Shown here: positions 1 to 11,300 of the stretch, one piece after another
How the letters are laid out: each line of letters starts with the position of its first letter
Numbering within the stretch: the stretch's first letter is position 1
Source of the DNA: Oscheius tipulae
Lineage: Eukaryota > Nematoda > Chromadorea > Rhabditida > Rhabditidae
Assembly: GCA_037178975.1 (NCBI GenBank)
Contig: JASJZH010000004.1
Span: 496,001 to 560,000 of the forward strand
Direction of reading: 5' to 3'
DNA: 64,000 bases
Notes under the pieces: generated by a model
Databases searched by the model: none
What the model saw: the letters and a program-made list of their open reading frames with translations, nothing else
Told to the model about the DNA's origin: nothing
Position numbers and translations under genes: made by a program

Positions 1-99
1 GATGGTTGAAACAGTAGGTTATTATACAATTTTGACCAAAATTTACGTAAAAATACGTAGAAATGAATGTGGAAATGCTGGGAAAAGTATTTTACTCAC

Positions 100-1200
100 C
101 TGCACATCGTTGACGATGGTATTGGATTGACAGACAGTACTAGTCGGATGGACGACAGTCAGTCTAAAAGAGGCCTTAGCCAGAGGGTCGTCAACGCAGG
201 GCATAAGTTGGCGAGCGTGGTCGGGCTGGAAAGAACTGAATTTGTGGATCAAGAATAGGTATGGAAACCTGGAAATGTGTCGTGATAAGCTGTCCATTGA
301 GCTTGGAGAATACTCCCGTAGTGTGGTTTCTGTTGATCTGACCTAAAAATGTCTTTGTGTTTCAATCTTCCCGTATATCAGAGGAGAGGCGAAAAAAACG
401 CGTTCTACCAAATGAAATCCACGAGGGTGAGGAATCCAGCTTACTGGAAAAACGGCCTTATCTTCAGAGGTTTAGCAACAATGAATAGCGAAAAAAATGC
501 AGAGAACAATTGTTTCAGGAACTTGATAAAAGCAGAGACGAGATTTGGGAAGCAATTAAGATGTGGTTTGTGAACAACACCAGTTTTCTGGCGCAGTAGA
601 ACCGAGATTGTATTTTGAAATAAGCTTACATCCCTGTGTGACCAGACTTTCTTTCTGATGTTTTAGCATTCCTATAAATCTATTGGTTATCTTAGTGAAT
701 CACTAGTTCCATGGTTTTGAGTTTGTGTTTACACCGTTTCGATAAATAGCAAGTTCCTGTTACAGAATCACTGCTCGAAATCCAGGCATCTCATTACCAA
801 CTCACCAACATACTCTCCAATAGTCAGCAAGTACTCTCCCGGCTGCATCTTCTCCCCGAACAGGAATCTGATGATCGAGGGTTCGATTCTCGTCCCCATC
901 AGCTGCAGCTCCGCTCCATTCTGACTGACCAAAGTGATGTTCTTGTAGTCTTTTAGCAAGGCAACATGAAGAGGGATCTCCCGGCTTTCTTGCTGGAGCT
1001 CGAAGTGAAAGACCAGGGACGAGATAAAGGTCGAGTTGTCCATGGCAAGTTTAATGGTAAGGTCGTAGGCCAGAGGCTTGATTAGGCGGAGAACTTCATC
1101 AGTGGATCGGGAGCTTACAGGGGAAGTTGGATCGTCTCGAAGGGGAGTGGGTTGTCTGGGAGACCAATTTGGTCCGGAAAGAGATGGAGGAGCATCGGAA
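100..1200 (-). CDS. M1-family zinc aminopeptidase, N-terminal part (partial, runs off left edge)
   Basis: Three exons join in phase on the minus strand: 1200-806, 342-269 and 225-100. The joined protein starts in a Ser/Pro-rich stretch, then enters the beta-sandwich N-domain of M1 peptidases: LIKPLAYDLTIKL (the 'P.hYdl.l' motif), then EIPLHVALL. It ends with TTHFQ joined to PDHARQLMPCVDDP, which is the family signature 'TqFqp..AR..fPC.DeP' preceding the catalytic domain. The 43-nt intron between the last two exons (226-268) is supported by this reconstituted motif. The zinc-binding HExxH and GAMEN motifs lie beyond base 1, so activity cannot be judged. Exon 1200-806 starts mid-codon after an acceptor (ctcttttcag), so at least one more 5' exon with the start and perhaps a membrane anchor is missing. 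Such enzymes trim N-terminal residues from peptides, usually at membranes; many nematode members are inactive, which cannot be tested here. Confidence 0.85.
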
Positions 1201-2320
1201 CTGAAAAGAGAAGTGGGTAATGTCTCTTCGTCTCCCTGTCTCTCTGTCTCTGTCATTGTATATCTGTATGTTTCAAGTTTTGTATATAACAAAATCCCAT
1301 TATTTTTGACATTCTTGCTGGTCTCACTGAGCTGAAAAAAAACTGCTACCTCGGTTCCTGTCTAAAGTTCCTCCTAAACTTCGCTAGATCCGAATAATAT
1401 ACTGGAGCGACAGATGATCCTTCCGATTCTTCTCGGATGGGAAATGACGAAAATCCGTGAACGTTTATAGCCAAAATTTGTGGTAGGAGTAAAAAAAGGA
1501 GACAAGTAGCCATGAGTCGGGGAGCGATTGAGAGAGATAGAGACAGGAAGGGTCAACTGTTTGCCAAAAAGGGCCCCCGAGAGTTAAACAACCAAGGTAA
1601 ATAGGGAAGAAGAAGAGTCGGGGGAAGGAGGTCGAATGACCGGGATTCGGGTTAGGGGGCATTCCAAAAACTTTGTCTGGGCTTTGATAGATCGACAGCG
1701 ACCGGGATAGAATTAGTCAGGCGGCAGAGAGATAAAGGGACAAAAAGGCATAGAATGAGAGAGACGAAGAGATAGAGAGACAGTGAGACCAAAGAGACTA
1801 AGAGACAGAGAGACGAAGAAGGTCGAACGAGACACAGATGAGGTTACCTACGGGGAACAGTATAAAATGTGACAATGTGTTGATGAGACAAGTTAAAATG
1901 CTGACAGGAACATACTATGTGATTGACCGACTGGAATAAGGATAGAGTTGGCAGGACAGGCGAACAGTTATAGCCTCAGTTGTCTATCTGTCTCTCTGCC
2001 TTTTTTTTAGCGAAAAACGCTGAAACAATAATTTTCTCATCATAGTTTTCACTCTTTCTCCTGTAAGTGCAGTCCGCCTCTCGCGTCCCCCTGCTTCGTG
2101 GCTTTCTCTGCTCGCACTCCTTTCTAGGAATGCTCTCTCTCCCCAGCCGCGCTCCGAGAGTCTCGGCTGTTTACATTCTTTGCCAAGTAAACATGTGGTA
2201 AACAAGGCCAGCCCGGCCACCGACGGCAGTTGTCTACAGCCAATCGCGACTACGTCATCGCTCTAAACTTTTACGATTCTATATTCGGACCTTTTCCGAG
2301 GAGGATCTTTTTTCGAGAAC
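1201..2320. promoter_or_regulatory. Divergent upstream region between aminopeptidase and FoxP genes
   Basis: No convincing coding exon. 1740-1830 is a purine-rich GAGAGACA-type low-complexity stretch. The right end, 2040-2290, is GC-richer and looks like a promoter: a CCAAT box at 2240-2244, a CRE-like TACGTCAT at 2251-2258 and three forkhead-type sites at 2168-2204, all within 160 bp of the first proposed FoxP start codon. The first exon and promoter of the aminopeptidase gene should also be here, but I could not place them. Confidence 0.4.
2168..2204 (+). promoter_or_regulatory. Cluster of three forkhead-binding sites upstream of FoxP
   Basis: TGTTTACA at 2168-2175 and GTAAACA at 2187-2193 and 2198-2204 are three matches to the forkhead core (RYAAAYA) in 37 bp, in both orientations. 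They sit about 120-150 bp before the proposed first FoxP start codon (2321), followed by a CCAAT box and a CRE-like site. Two further GTAAACA sites occur at 9057-9063 and 9075-9081 in the first intron. This would fit autoregulation by FoxP or control by another Fox factor; binding is inferred only from the motif. Confidence 0.45.
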
Positions 2321-5300
2321 ATGGAGAAGGGAGAGCAGATGGTAGACAACGTGAGTGATGCTTATAAACTGGACATAGGCTCTGAATTGGAAATTGGACC
2401 TGTAAGGATACATAGGATAGTTGTGAAACATAAAACTCGACAGTGATAGAATGTAGGGAGACGGAGTGAATGGCAGTTACAGTGCTAGTCTGCGTGACTA
2501 TTATTTCCAACCCGACAGAGCATAGGAAAGAAAAGTACCACTACAGATCTTCTGCTCGAAAAGCAAGAGACACGGAAAGTGATAGTGGACAATAAACCGT
2601 AACTAGACTGGAACAGAGTCAGAGAAACTACTGATCAAAAAGGAAAAAGATCAGATGGGAACTCGTAGAAGGACAAGGGCAAAACGACAGCCACAGATTA
2701 ACAGGGACAGTTCTAGTCTTTGCAATTGGATACAGGAACACTAAAAAAGTCAACAGAAACTAGCACGAAGCTAGAACTACGAGGACAGCAAAAAAACAGC
2801 ATCCAGGCCTTTTACGCCTGTAGCTTCCACCGTATCTGAGCAGACATTCAGTCTTCTTGTACATTTCAACTACTTTCATTCAGTAGTTCCACGCAATACG
2901 CAGTAGCATAGCTCGTAATCTTGCTCTCTTTGCATCACTGGTCCAGTTGCTTCCATTCTTCTGAAATCCTCGAACAACAACCAAATTTAAAAACTATCTC
3001 TGCTTCTGTCAATCTCTCTTTTCAACGAATTTGGACGCGGATCAGAGCACTCAGTGGAAGAGCCCAAAAGGGCCAAGAAGACTGAGCATGACACCATCTT
3101 TGACAAATGGTTGGTACTCGTGGCGGATTCACAGGTAGCTGTCACATTGCGTTCTCTTCATCGAATACAAAACGCAAGGAAACGTGTGCGGCGCAACTAT
3201 TCGCAATGTCTACTGTCTCTATCTACCTGTGTCTACTGTAGAAGAAAGTACTAACCTTGGAGAAGAGTCGGAGACGAGAAGCCTGGCAGGAAGTAGACTA
3301 AAAACTTCGGAAGCTAGACAAAAGCTAACCGCGAATGCGAACAAAGTTGCAAAAACTTTTAGAAAATTCCTGTAGCTTTCCCAACTTTTGGCAATTATGC
3401 TATCGAAGCTTTTAGTCTACAAAGAACTTCCCGCCAGGATTCTCGTCTCCGTCTCTTCTCCAAGGCCAGTAAACTCTACTTTTCCTCACACTACACAGAG
3501 ACAGTAGACATTGCGAACAGTAGTGCCACAGTCCATTTCTGCGTATTGTTATGGTGAAGAGCCGACAATAAGGGCAAGGCTAGTGAATCCGTCACCTGCC
3601 AGTTAATATCGAAAAATTTCTGGCTGCTTGGGCTCTTCCATGGATCCACAGCGGTGTTTGGTACAGTTCATGGAATCCCGCGGGACCAAATAGAGAAGAC
3701 CGATAGTGCTCTGATCCAGCGTCCAAAATGTTTTGTGACAGTAAGCAGACAGACAGAAGTAGAGACACTTTCAATTTGGTTGTTACTTGAGGTTTTCAAG
3801 AGAGTGGAAATATTCGGGCCAGCACTAAAGAGAGACCGAGAAGAGCACCACTGACTTCACGCTAGTTTCTGTTCACTTCGTTTATGTTGCTGAATCATTT
3901 ATTCTCCGTCCCTGTCCCTATCTTTGTGATCCTGCGTTTGTGTCCTTGTCTCGTTGTCCTAGTCTCTTCTCAGAACAACAACTGTTCTTTGGTCTGGAAA
4001 AGATGCCCTTCGTCAGAGCGGAGGGCCTCCTCTGGCTGGGTCTCTCCCTCTCTCTTTCACGTGTGCAGGCCCATTGATGTATGCTAGCACTTGTCTCTCA
4101 GTCTCTCAAAGGGGGCGTGGCCCAAAAGGCTGTACTCTCTCGCCTCGTACTAAATAGTCTACCCGTCTTTTCCAAAACACAATGGTAGAAAATCCTCTCC
4201 GGAAAATGGCCAAGCCCACACCCGTATACCCTCGGACCCACAGTCTGAGTTCTTTGTCGACCTTGATGCTGGTAAGCGTTAGAGTTTTTTGTTGCGGGGA
4301 TTGGGGGAAGTAAACAACTTTTCGGGAGTGGGATTGGAACGGCGCCGGGTAGGCACAGAGCGAGTGTGTGTGTCAGCTGATTGTGTCCACGGGTGGAAAA
4401 CTTGTAAAAAGTCTGGGTGTGATGGAAATAACCTAGGAAATACTCGACAATCGAGAGGCAAAGAGACTGAGGGACATAGAAACTTTGTCAGTTGTTTGAG
4501 CCGCGTAGTACTTTTTCATGAAGAACAGTAACATCTTCTGATGCTCCAAGACTCTGTACAGTACGTGAAACACAAATTATTGCTTTTCTCGATCTCGTTG
4601 TAATTTCCATTCAACTTCAAATCTCTATCTCATTCGTGAAACACAAAATTCTTGCTTTTATATTTTTTTTTTCGTTTTATTTGCAGTCGATTCAGCAAGA
4701 AATTTTAGACTTTCCAAGCCTCTATTCTCCTTGTCAAACGCATAAGTTTGGCAATTACCTATTTCAGACATACTCCCGCTCCGGTTTGCTTGTTATGTGT
4801 TTTACTTCTTGCACGATTATACCATCCAGAAAGTAAATTCCTCAAAAAATAGCGTTCTTCAACTCTTCAGTATGTCAATTGTGAAACACTCAACAGTGGT
4901 ACTATCTGGTTTGATCTGATTTCCGATCGTTCGGGCTATATATGTCCATTCGTGGATTCATGCGCAAACGTTTTATTTCCTTCAAGTTTCAAGTATCCAG
5001 TGAATTTCTCTGCCTCTCGTGTCTTTATGTGAGGACTAAGGAAAACTAAAATATTCTTTTCCCAACTTGCACCAAGTTTCTCCTATCTTGAACTTGACAG
5101 TACTCTATTTTTAAATCTACTTACCCCTTTTTGATATGTTGCTGCCATTCTTGATCCCAAATTTTAATAATATGCCTTTTTGAGAAGTAATCCCTACAAG
5201 GTATTGAATTCTGTTTTTGTTCCACCGTATATGAGTGAACGAATGAATGGCGCAGTTTTTTCAAAAGGGTCTCGCAACGAAGTACCCCTGAAAATCACTT

Positions 5301-8300
5301 GTTTTTTTTTTGGGTGCTTTACACTCCATTTCTCGGTTTTTATATGTTTTTAACCGATTCGCTGTCAAGTTTCACCTTAGCGTAGCCTACTTTGTTAGGA
5401 AAACTATAGAGAAAAATGGAGAAGAAAAAATGGTCGTACAAGGTCAAAACAGCGTTTCGTCAATATCCTCCATTCTTTTTGGTAATTTTCCTGCGAAAGT
5501 AGACGATTCCAGAGCGAAACTTGACGGCGAATCGATTGAGCATACTTAAAAATCAAGAAAATAAGTGTAAAGCACCGGAAAAAGCAAAAGGTTTTATTCT
5601 TCAGGGAATGTCGTTGCGGGACCCGTTTGAAAAAAAAATGCGTGGTTTACCCATAATTGAACTGTTCCTTTAATGAGTGTACTTTTAGATCCTTTATGGA
5701 GATTTTGTGTTTCAGCAAAAAGTTACATAACAAATCAGAAGTAAGTCTCGATTTCGATTCTAAAAAGTCTTGAATATAAAAAAAGACGGTCCCTCTCTTT
5801 CTCACAACAATTTTCGAAAGACAGAAAATCGAAACCGTGTTTGCGTCTAGACAAGACCGCGCCCCACGATCTGTTTTCTATTGACTGTTAATCGTGTGAA
5901 AGTTGTATAATACTGGACGTCATTGACGTCAAGAATCGGTCTCTCCTTTAAAGAGGATAGAGACAGTAAACATTTTCATGTTCTTTCGATTTTCTGTTGA
6001 CTGCTTAAAAGAAAATCAGTAAGAAACATGTATACTTGTCTGAACTGAGACAAGAACAAAACTTTCTCACCCGATTTGTCACCTAAAGATCAAGCTGACT
6101 ACTTTTAATTAGGTTGGATTATGAATAGTCGACTAATTGAATAGACGGAGACCGACAGTCACTTACCGAAATGTTTCAAATAATTGGTATAAGTTGATAG
6201 TATACGTGAATCCCAATGATTCTTCTCTCGTTCTTATCCTACACATGCTCCTTCTATGTCTCAGCATTCAAGGCATGTTTCATGAGCCCGTTATACCTTT
6301 CCAGCAGCAATTATGTGCTCTCTGTTTCATTCGAATTGATAAGGACAAGGTTCTGGTGACAGAGTGCAACTGGGAAAAATGGCAATTCGAAGACGTGTAA
6401 GGACGCTTCTGGTTGTAAAACTGTTCGAAAGACTCGTCCTATCCCATGTTTTATGACCGAAGAGGCTCCAAATACTCATCAGTACTCTCTCGAAAAGAAC
6501 TCTTATACAGTACACATTATTTCCCCCCAAGGAAGAACACTATCAAACTGTCATTTTGTCTTTTTTTTCCGAGGAGCGCTCTTCTCATAGATCAAAGATG
6601 AGAAGAACAAGGGGGACATAAATAAATGTACTACTCTTCCAAGCAATTTTACTTTCACCAGCACGTGTCAACAAGTCGGCGCAATTGGCGCAATGGCAGG
6701 CGGCGCCGGTACCAATCAAAGGACCCCAAGTTCGTTCCCCGCCTCGGCGCAAACAAGCCCTTGAAGGTCGGTAATTTTGGAAGCTTTACGGAGCAAATGT
6801 GCTCCTAGAAAAGGTTGGGCAACTTTGGAACGTGTATGCCCCTGCAACCTGGCGACGAAACTTTTCTTTGGATAAATCCACTTTTTTTGTTTCATTTTGC
6901 CATGACAAATGTATTCTGGGTGAGCAAAATATGTTGGATCTCAGGTTTAATCTACTAACTGCCATTTATTCGACTGTTACAGCAATTTACAGCTTCGTTG
7001 TTGTACTCTGCCTGAAAGAATAGGGCCCCGCGTTATTTACTTCTACACTTTATCTTATCAGTCCTGTCAGTTTACTTTGTGTATGCAGAGACCAGACAGC
7101 TGGCTAGGACTTTATCAACACAAAGGAAATGTGGGGGATAGGAGAATGGGAAATTTTTTTTGCCTGTTCAAAGTTTGGCAGCGCCGATGAAGTAATTTTG
7201 ATTTTACTTCTAAAGAAAATATCTTGAAACTTGCAAGTTTCTATGAAGGTTTGGAAATCTCTTTCAAAAACGGTTACAAGTTTGGTAGAAGGAAATGTTG
7301 CATCCGTTCCACATAGTCGTTCTGAGCTGGCTATACTGTTCGAGACATGCACTACAGTTCTTAAGGTTTTTTACCCAAATGTTTCATCCATATCATATAC
7401 TTCGCAATTTCATGTGGTTTCCAATTATCCCTTGACGATGTTTGAACAAACAAAAAACTTTTCCTCAATACTCCACAACAAAAATGTTTCACCCGTACCA
7501 TAGTCTTTTTACTATTACTAATTTCAATCACTTTAGCTTAGCTATTGTTAGAGAAAATGTGTCATCCGTACCAGCCTTTCTAATTTTACTAATTTCAATC
7601 ATCTTATACTACCGCTTGAAGAGACACCCGCACCATTTTCTCTCTTCCAGTTTTATATTACCAATTAGCGGACATTTCGGAAATATATCTCGTATATGGA
7701 GCTATTGAAAAATGTTTCACGAATACTGTATAGTATTCCTACTTTGGTCACCCACCTTCAACGTCTCTACTTCTGTCAAAGAAAATGTTTCACCCGTATC
7801 ATATTGGCTCTCGTTCTAAGTTTCAGTACGTGATCATATTATCACAAATAGAGAAACATACTCGTTTAGATAGTTACTGACAAAATGTTTCACCTGTAGT
7901 CTCTCCGTTTTCAGACACGTTCGGAGACCACATAGAATCTCGTATATGTAGTTACTGTTTCCCGACTTTATGGTATCTCAACTTTAGTAGTTTTCAATGT
8001 ACTTCTAGTTCTGTCAGAGAAAATGGTCATCTTTACCATATATTTCCTTTTCTGTCCTTTGAAAAATGTTTCACCCATACCGCATAGTCTCTCCACTGTT
8101 ACTGTTTTCAATAAATCTACAACAAAGAAAAGTTATATCAGCCGTACCGTATAATCTCCCAGTTTTGTCTCCCAGCTTATAGCGCACCCAAAGTTGACTT
8201 GTGAACCAATATATTCAATAACTGTTTTTTAACAACAAAACTTCTGGACAACTAATTGGCTCGCTTCTGTTTCATGGCCACGGACAAACAAACAAACAGA

Positions 8301-11300
8301 CAGAGTCCTCCACAGAAACCAGATAGTAGAGATGTGTTTCACCCATACCATATAGTCTTCCGTTCTACATTTTTCAATGTGTTATCTTGGGTTCCCCATC
8401 TTCATACAAATAAGTTTCAACTTACCGTTCGAACCAGAAAATTTTCAATGTATCGGATAAACCCATCTTCTCAAAGTTGTTTATAATGCTATTCCCCCTC
8501 CTTTTTGCATCTCCCCCGTTTTCTGCCAACAACACAAACCGCGAGAGACAACGCAGCGCCCGATGTTGTCAACATCGGCACACACGGAGGCCAACGCGGA
8601 AATTGTTTGTTTTTCTCTGTCCTCTCTCCGCTCTCTCACTGCGGCTCTCCTCATTTGTTGCGATCTCTGCCAACTTCTCTAACAACACACACGTGGGGCA
8701 AAGAGGGGAGGGCCGGGTCATGCGCACTTGTGTTGTTTACTCGTCTATTTCTCTGTCACTGACCCTCAGAGCTTATTCAGAGCAACTTTTTCTCTGTCTC
8801 TCCATTTCTCTATCTCTCTATATCTCTGTCTCTCTGTCTCTCCGTCCCCCTGTCTATCTCACAGTCTCTATGTCTCTCTGTCTTTCTGTCTTTCTATCTC
8901 TTAATCCAGCTCACTTGACCTTCCCCTTACCGTACCCCTATCTCTCTCTCTCTCCCTGTAGCCCTAGAGTAAACCTGTTGACATTTGGCGAAGTGAGAGA
9001 GATCTCAAGAATAGATTGGTTTGAATGAGAGAGAAGAGTGACCCAAGCCACAGATCGTAAACAGCAGGCCGGTGGTAAACACACACAAGTGGCGGTTGTT
9101 ATTTTGGCAGAATGCCAGGGTGAGAGGGTCTAGACACACACAATAGTTGCGAAAGATTCAAGTAGAATGCAAATAAACAATGACAGTATGTGTATTTTGG
9201 GGGAAGGTTACTGTAGATAACAGTGAGACTGACAGAAAAACTGTTTCATCCTTTCATGTTTCAAAATACAGTAATAGTGCAATATAACCAAATCAGTAAA
9301 CTTCTTAAAATTATCAAGCTAGCCAAAGTTAAGAAAGAGAAAAAGAAAGAGAAAAGGGAAGAAAAAGTTGGGAAGTAAATATGTTTCAGTTCAAGTATAA
9401 AGACAGAAGGGGCTTATAAGCTGCAGTTTATCGATCATCGGGTATTGGCTTCGAATTATTTGAGAAGGTAGCTCAGTCAGAAACTGGTAGCCATTTGGTA
9501 TTCTGTTCTCAAGTTTACTTTATCACATGAGTGCATGAGGTGATCGATCTTCTATCCCACCATTCTCTCTCGATTGCTCTGCAAACTTGGCAAGCAGAAC
9601 AAAAGCTATAGTCTGCTCAGAAAAAAGGAAAGCATTTTTCAAATTGGCCCGTCCAGGGGTTTTCGCTGCTCCTTTTCTTGCCACATACTTTTTCAAAACG
9701 TTTAATACTTTTACCTTTCGACAGCAACTATCTGAGCGGTTATTTGCTTCCGCACCCCATAAGATGGTTGAAGCGTAAAAGGATCAAAAAGTTTCAATCA
9801 GGAGCTATGTAACTGAAAAGCACGTCTGAATAATGGGTGAGCTCAGAATAAATACGATAATGTTTCAAGTTCTGTATATATACTCTACAGCAAAACTATT
9901 CCCTAATGCCACGGCTACATTAGTTGTCAAAACATCAGAAAATCGATGTCTGCCTCCTTCTAAACAACAGTTGTATCAAAAGAGTGAGAGTGGTGTTGGT
10001 TGTTTGTTGTTTACGCTGGTTGACCCAGTCCGTCTCTAGGTCGGGGGGCGAGTGCCACCTTGTTCTTATAGCCTTAGCCTCATTCCTCTAAATCCTTCCC
10101 ACAAAAGCCCACACAGCTTGTTTGTGTTTGGTTGCGGGGTGAGAGAGTGAGAGACAGCGTTCCGCTGTCCTACTTGTCTCCTAATCGCAATCTCAGACAC
10201 TGGATTTCTCTGTCTCTATCTCTCCGCCCCTTTTCCCTCGTTGCTTCCTGTCGAAACTTTTGTTTATTTCCATGACTCAATTTCCCTTCCCCCATTCTGG
10301 GGGCCCTCTATAGACAACCACGGGGAGCCTTTTTAGACGCGTGAATCATCCACGCAGACGGCGCATAAACAGCACATTGGATTGCTGTTTTCCTTGTTTT
10401 GTCTTTCTGTTTGTTCCCTCCTCTTCTGCCTTTTTCATGACTATGAACTGCCTCTCTGCCTTTCACCTTCTATATTTCTCTTTCTCCCTGTCTCTCTCTT
10501 TCTCTGTTTCTCTTCAAAAGCTCTCTAAGGACTTTCTCAAGACTCTTATTTCTATCCTCTGGATTGATAGGAGGCATGTTGCTCCCAGAGACAAAATAAA
10601 AATTACACTAGCCTGAGAGATTCTCGATCCTTCACAGGCATCACTACTTCCTGCTTCCTACATTCTGCACTTTTTGGTTTCACCCTTTACCCATATCACC
10701 GGATCCTTACAATATGCTACTATCTTCATTTCTCTAAGCATATCTGCCTCTTCCAGGGGGAAGAATCTCATAAACTTTTTGTCTTTCAAAATATCGTCAC
10801 CCTCTGTTCCGTCTGGGTCACAAGACCAGGGGCCGTGTGTGTTTACCACGACCCAGTTTAGAGAACAAATGTGAAGACAACAAAAATCGCCTGGGCTTTT
10901 TAGCGAATTTGGGGGGGAGAGGGGGTCTGAACTGTTTCGGGAAAGAAAAGCCTAGTTCTAAACCCTTCAAGCTATTCAGAACACTCAAAAGCTCTAATGA
11001 GTTTTGTTGCAATCACATAGCTGCTGATTTTATTTGTTCCTTGGTTCTTTGAAATTTCCGTTTACCGAATTACTAGTGTCTTTCACATCCGGTGGCACAC
11101 GGAATGTGGAAGATACCATGTTTTTTTTACGTACTTCTAGAACGCACAAAATATGAAGTACAAAATATACCGAAGACAGTAAACTTCCAAATAGGGACTT
11201 ACTGTAAACTCGCCAAATCAGTTTTCAAGAACACTCATAACAGATTTTCAGTTGTACAAAGGCCGTCTAGCATGTTTTGTTTCAAGTTCTCTTACTGTTT

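Noticed and set aside
863-900. GGGTTCGATTC resembling a tRNA B box
   Set aside because: It lies inside a coding exon of the aminopeptidase and has no cloverleaf around it.
8477-9028. 183-codon frame rich in Ser, Leu and Val
   Set aside because: Mostly translation of a GTCTCT microsatellite.
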